Source: Legionellales bacterium (GTDB lineage: Bacteria; Pseudomonadota; Gammaproteobacteria; WLWR01). Taken from it: a stretch of DNA of 12,563 nt. Under the pieces are notes generated by a model, which ran no database searches, was not told where the DNA came from, and saw nothing but the letters and a program-made list of their open reading frames with translations. Positions within the stretch are counted from its first letter, which is position 1. Every line of letters begins with the position of its first letter. The translations under genes and the position numbers were made by a program. Positions 10,441 to 12,563 of the stretch are shown piece by piece. Location: assembly GCA_012103495.1 (NCBI GenBank), contig WLWR01000027.1, forward strand, positions 1-12,563, in the 5' to 3' direction.

Positions 10441-12563
10441 TTAATCCACCACACTGCCGCTGGTCGTCTGGCGTTCTGTACTGATAGCGTCTGATAACTG
10501 GTTAATAATATTTGTTAATTCATCACTGGAAAGATCATCGAGCGTATCAGGAGGATAATGAGTCGCAAATTGAAAATCTTTAACAATTTCGGTGGCTATT
10601 TTATTGGCATGTTTATCCAATTTACCCGACAATTTTTCAACCGAGCTCAATTGCGTGCGTGTTGGACCTAAGGCCAGCAACGGTTGACTAAACTGTTCAA
10701 CATCTTCCGCCAAGATAGGTTCTAAGCCAGGCACTCTTTGCAACGGCATGAAGATGTTAATTTCCCCTTCCGGCTCATCTTCAAAAAATTCTTCAAGCGA
10801 TTCAGGTTCATTACGTGAGTGGAATGCCATCAATGCCGCCACCCCACGTTCAATCGGCGCTATCACTTCATTTTCATGAATGGTATCGGCAATCAGTGAA
10901 ATATCTTCATTGGCAACGTCATCAGCAACTATTGTTATATCACCGCTGGCAATCAACTTAGAAAATTGTTCCATACGCGTTTGCATGTCTATCAACAATT
11001 GATCCGGTGGTGTTTCGACTTTAACAAACTCATTCAATTTTAATCGTTTGACCGGTTTTGGATTGGCGTAAAATAATTTGACACGCAAAATTTTCGCACG
11101 AAAGAAAATATGCGCTTCTCCTTCAGTTTGATCTTTCAAATCCAACAAATCAATCCGCGCTCGTTTTTCAAATGAAGCACTTTTGGTATCCAAATAACTG
11201 TTGGAAATATTGGTATCTTTGGTTTGAAAAGAATCGACTTTGGTCACATAGGCTTCACCGGCGGTTTTGGTAAAAAATTCCCAAGTTTCAGTCGGATCTT
11301 CTAATTTCATACAAATTTTAATATTGGTATTCGCCCCGATAGACGCGGCTTCTTCTTTAGAGGCTTTTTGAAAAGCCGGTAAATCTTGCCCAGCAAAAAT
11401 AACAGAAAATCCTAAAGAACGTGCTTGCGCCGGCACAACGGCAAACCCTTGTACCGCGTAATATCCATATTCATCTAAAATACATAAATAAGGCGTCGCC
11501 GCATTGGTCGGCTTGCGCTCAATCACATCTTTATAATCGCCCTGCACTTCCTCACCCAAACCAGCGGCCATCATCGCCTTGAGCGACGCAATGATAACTT
11601 TCCCCAAATTAGACAATTCATCAGGAGATTTTTCCAATGCTGGTAACAACACAACTAAGATGCGTCGATTCAACACTACATCTTTAAAATCCACTTCTGC
11701 CAAATTCGTACGTATAATGTGACCATACGTATCCGCCAGTGAGGTAAATACACGGGTTAGCTGCATGGTAATAAACCCGTGTTGTTCCAACACTTGTGAC
11801 ACTTGCTTGCCTTTACGCTCTTTATTGTAACCTGGCAAGTTAAACACAAAGTTCTTAATCGGTTCTAACACAACCTCAGGCACATCTTCCAAACTCACGG
11901 GCTCTTGATCATCACGCGGAAATTGCTTATCAAGCACAATCGATTCCAAACGTTCCAAATGAAAATAGTTACGCACCGTGTTGGCATCTAACAAAATAGC
12001 CCCCGCATCACGCATATACACTAAAATTTTCATCAAGGCTTCGACAAATGAAATAGCTCGACCTTTCCACATATCACCATCAGGTGTTTGCGAAGCCGAA
12101 TCCATCAAGCTCACCACCAATTGCGACAACATGCTGGATGAGCCGGTAGAAAATGGATTGAGTGTGTTGGATAATCGTTTTTCCTGCGGACCAACAATAT
12201 CCCGCGCGCCGGTCATGAAGTTAACTAGCAATAAATCATCTTCGCGTCCCATACTGCGCACCATAGAAAAAATCTTGGCATACAGTGAATTATCCCCTTT
12301 TCCATCCACATAAATAAAGCCACTGCCATGCAGTAATGAATTATAAGCAAACGAAATTAACGCTTCTGTTTTACCACTACCGGTAGAACCAAAAATCAGG
12401 GCATGGGTACGCATATCATCATTGCTAAACCAAAGCTCTTCACCGGTAGAAATTTCATTGCCAAATAAGCAAATACCTCGCGCTTTGCGCGGTTTATTAC
12501 TACTTGGCATTAAATCATTATTATCGAGTTGTTTCGCACGCTGCGGCATACGAAACGGTAAGG
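10441..12563 (-). CDS. dotL: DotL/IcmO, type IV coupling ATPase (N terminus outside window)
   Basis: DotL is the VirD4/TrbC-like coupling protein that recruits effectors to the Dot/Icm channel. Walker A GSTGSGKT is at residues 54-61 and Walker B CILDEYG at 356-362, counted from the ATG at 12549. Long stretches such as ALIFGSTGSGKTE, GFIYVDGKGDNSLYAK and LGFSVIFAGQDLPAFQKASK match Legionella DotL as I remember it. The C-terminal region (about 515-702) corresponds to the tail that binds DotN and the IcmS-IcmW adaptors. The ATG at 12549 is not the true start. The frame stays open to the window end and reads LPFRMPQR, matching LPFRLPQ after the two N-terminal transmembrane helices of Legionella DotL. 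About 75-80 N-terminal residues are therefore missing here. Total length would be near 780, as expected. Confidence 0.97.
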   Translation of the reverse strand, partial: LPFRMPQRAKQLDNNDLMPSSNKPRKARGICLFGNEISTGEELWFSNDDMRTHALIFGSTGSGKTEALISFAYNSLLHGSGFIYVDGKGDNSLYAKIFSMVRSMGREDDLLLVNFMTGARDIVGPQEKRLSNTLNPFSTGSSSMLSQLVVSLMDSASQTPDGDMWKGRAISFVEALMKILVYMRDAGAILLDANTVRNYFHLERLESIVLDKQFPRDDQEPVSLEDVPEVVLEPIKNFVFNLPGYNKERKGKQVSQVLEQHGFITMQLTRVFTSLADTYGHIIRTNLAEVDFKDVVLNRRILVVLLPALEKSPDELSNLGKVIIASLKAMMAAGLGEEVQGDYKDVIERKPTNAATPYLCILDEYGYYAVQGFAVVPAQARSLGFSVIFAGQDLPAFQKASKEEAASIGANTNIKICMKLEDPTETWEFFTKTAGEAYVTKVDSFQTKDTNISNSYLDTKSASFEKRARIDLLDLKDQTEGEAHIFFRAKILRVKLFYANPKPVKRLKLNEFVKVETPPDQLLIDMQTRMEQFSKLIASGDITIVADDVANEDISLIADTIHENEVIAPIERGVAALMAFHSRNEPESLEEFFEDEPEGEINIFMPLQRVPGLEPILAEDVEQFSQPLLALGPTRTQLSSVEKLSGKLDKHANKIATEIVKDFQFATHYPPDTLDDLSSDELTNIINQLSDAISTERQTTSGSVVD

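Noticed and set aside
1..12563. tRNA genes, insertion sequences, CRISPR arrays or integration sites
   Set aside because: Coding sequence fills nearly the whole window. No direct spacer-like repeats other than protein-coding ones, no transposase frame and no tRNA-like fold were seen.

Overview
The window is one uninterrupted block of genes, all on the minus strand, encoding a Dot/Icm (type IVB) secretion system. Read in the direction of transcription (high to low coordinates), the order is dotL(icmO)-dotK(icmN)-dotJ(icmM)-dotI(icmL)-dotH(icmK)-dotG(icmE)-dotF(icmG)-dotE(icmC)-dotP(icmD)-dotP(icmD)-dotN(icmJ)-dotO(icmB). This is the order known from the large dot/icm cluster of Legionella pneumophila, and its dotI-to-dotO part parallels the traM-to-traU order of IncI conjugative plasmids. 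Moderate GC content, the Legionella-type DotL cytoplasmic domain and tail, a separate short dotJ, the lipoprotein DotK with an OmpA domain, and the decapeptide-repeat DotG all point to a member of the Legionellales (Legionella, Coxiella, Aquicella, Berkiella and relatives), a host-associated gammaproteobacterium. The genus cannot be fixed from this sequence.

Layout: 10441-12563 is dotL, the coupling ATPase, cut at its N terminus by the window edge. 9797-10357 dotK, 9507-9791 dotJ and 8817-9473 dotI encode an outer-membrane lipoprotein and the VirB8-like inner-membrane pair. 7705-8814 dotH, 4962-7700 dotG and 4157-4957 dotF are core-complex and trans-envelope channel components. 3602-4135 dotE plus two tandem dotP genes (3160-3585 and 2704-3126) encode small membrane proteins. 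2028-2660 is dotN, the zinc-binding DotL partner. 1-2025 is the first 675 codons of dotO, the VirB4-like ATPase, whose 3' end lies outside. There is no non-coding stretch above about 80 bases; the largest gap is between dotL and dotK, and most junctions are 2 to 45 bases or overlap, so most of the block is probably one or two transcripts.

How they work together: DotL with DotN, and with adaptors not in this window, collects effectors at the inner membrane. DotO powers assembly or export. DotI/DotJ and DotE/DotP sit in the inner-membrane platform. DotF, DotG, DotH and DotK build the periplasmic and outer-membrane core through which effectors pass into a eukaryotic host.

The system itself is known, and I see no unknown system hidden between the genes. 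The points that depart from the textbook cluster are: a tandem duplication of dotP with an almost invariant 61-residue core but unrelated signal peptides; a GTG start for the second dotP overlapped by a tiny upstream reading frame; a 40-residue cysteine-bearing super-repeat in DotG with a fixed Cys-X23-Cys spacing; G8/C8 homopolymers inside dotH and dotN that could slip; and a non-ATG start for dotN.
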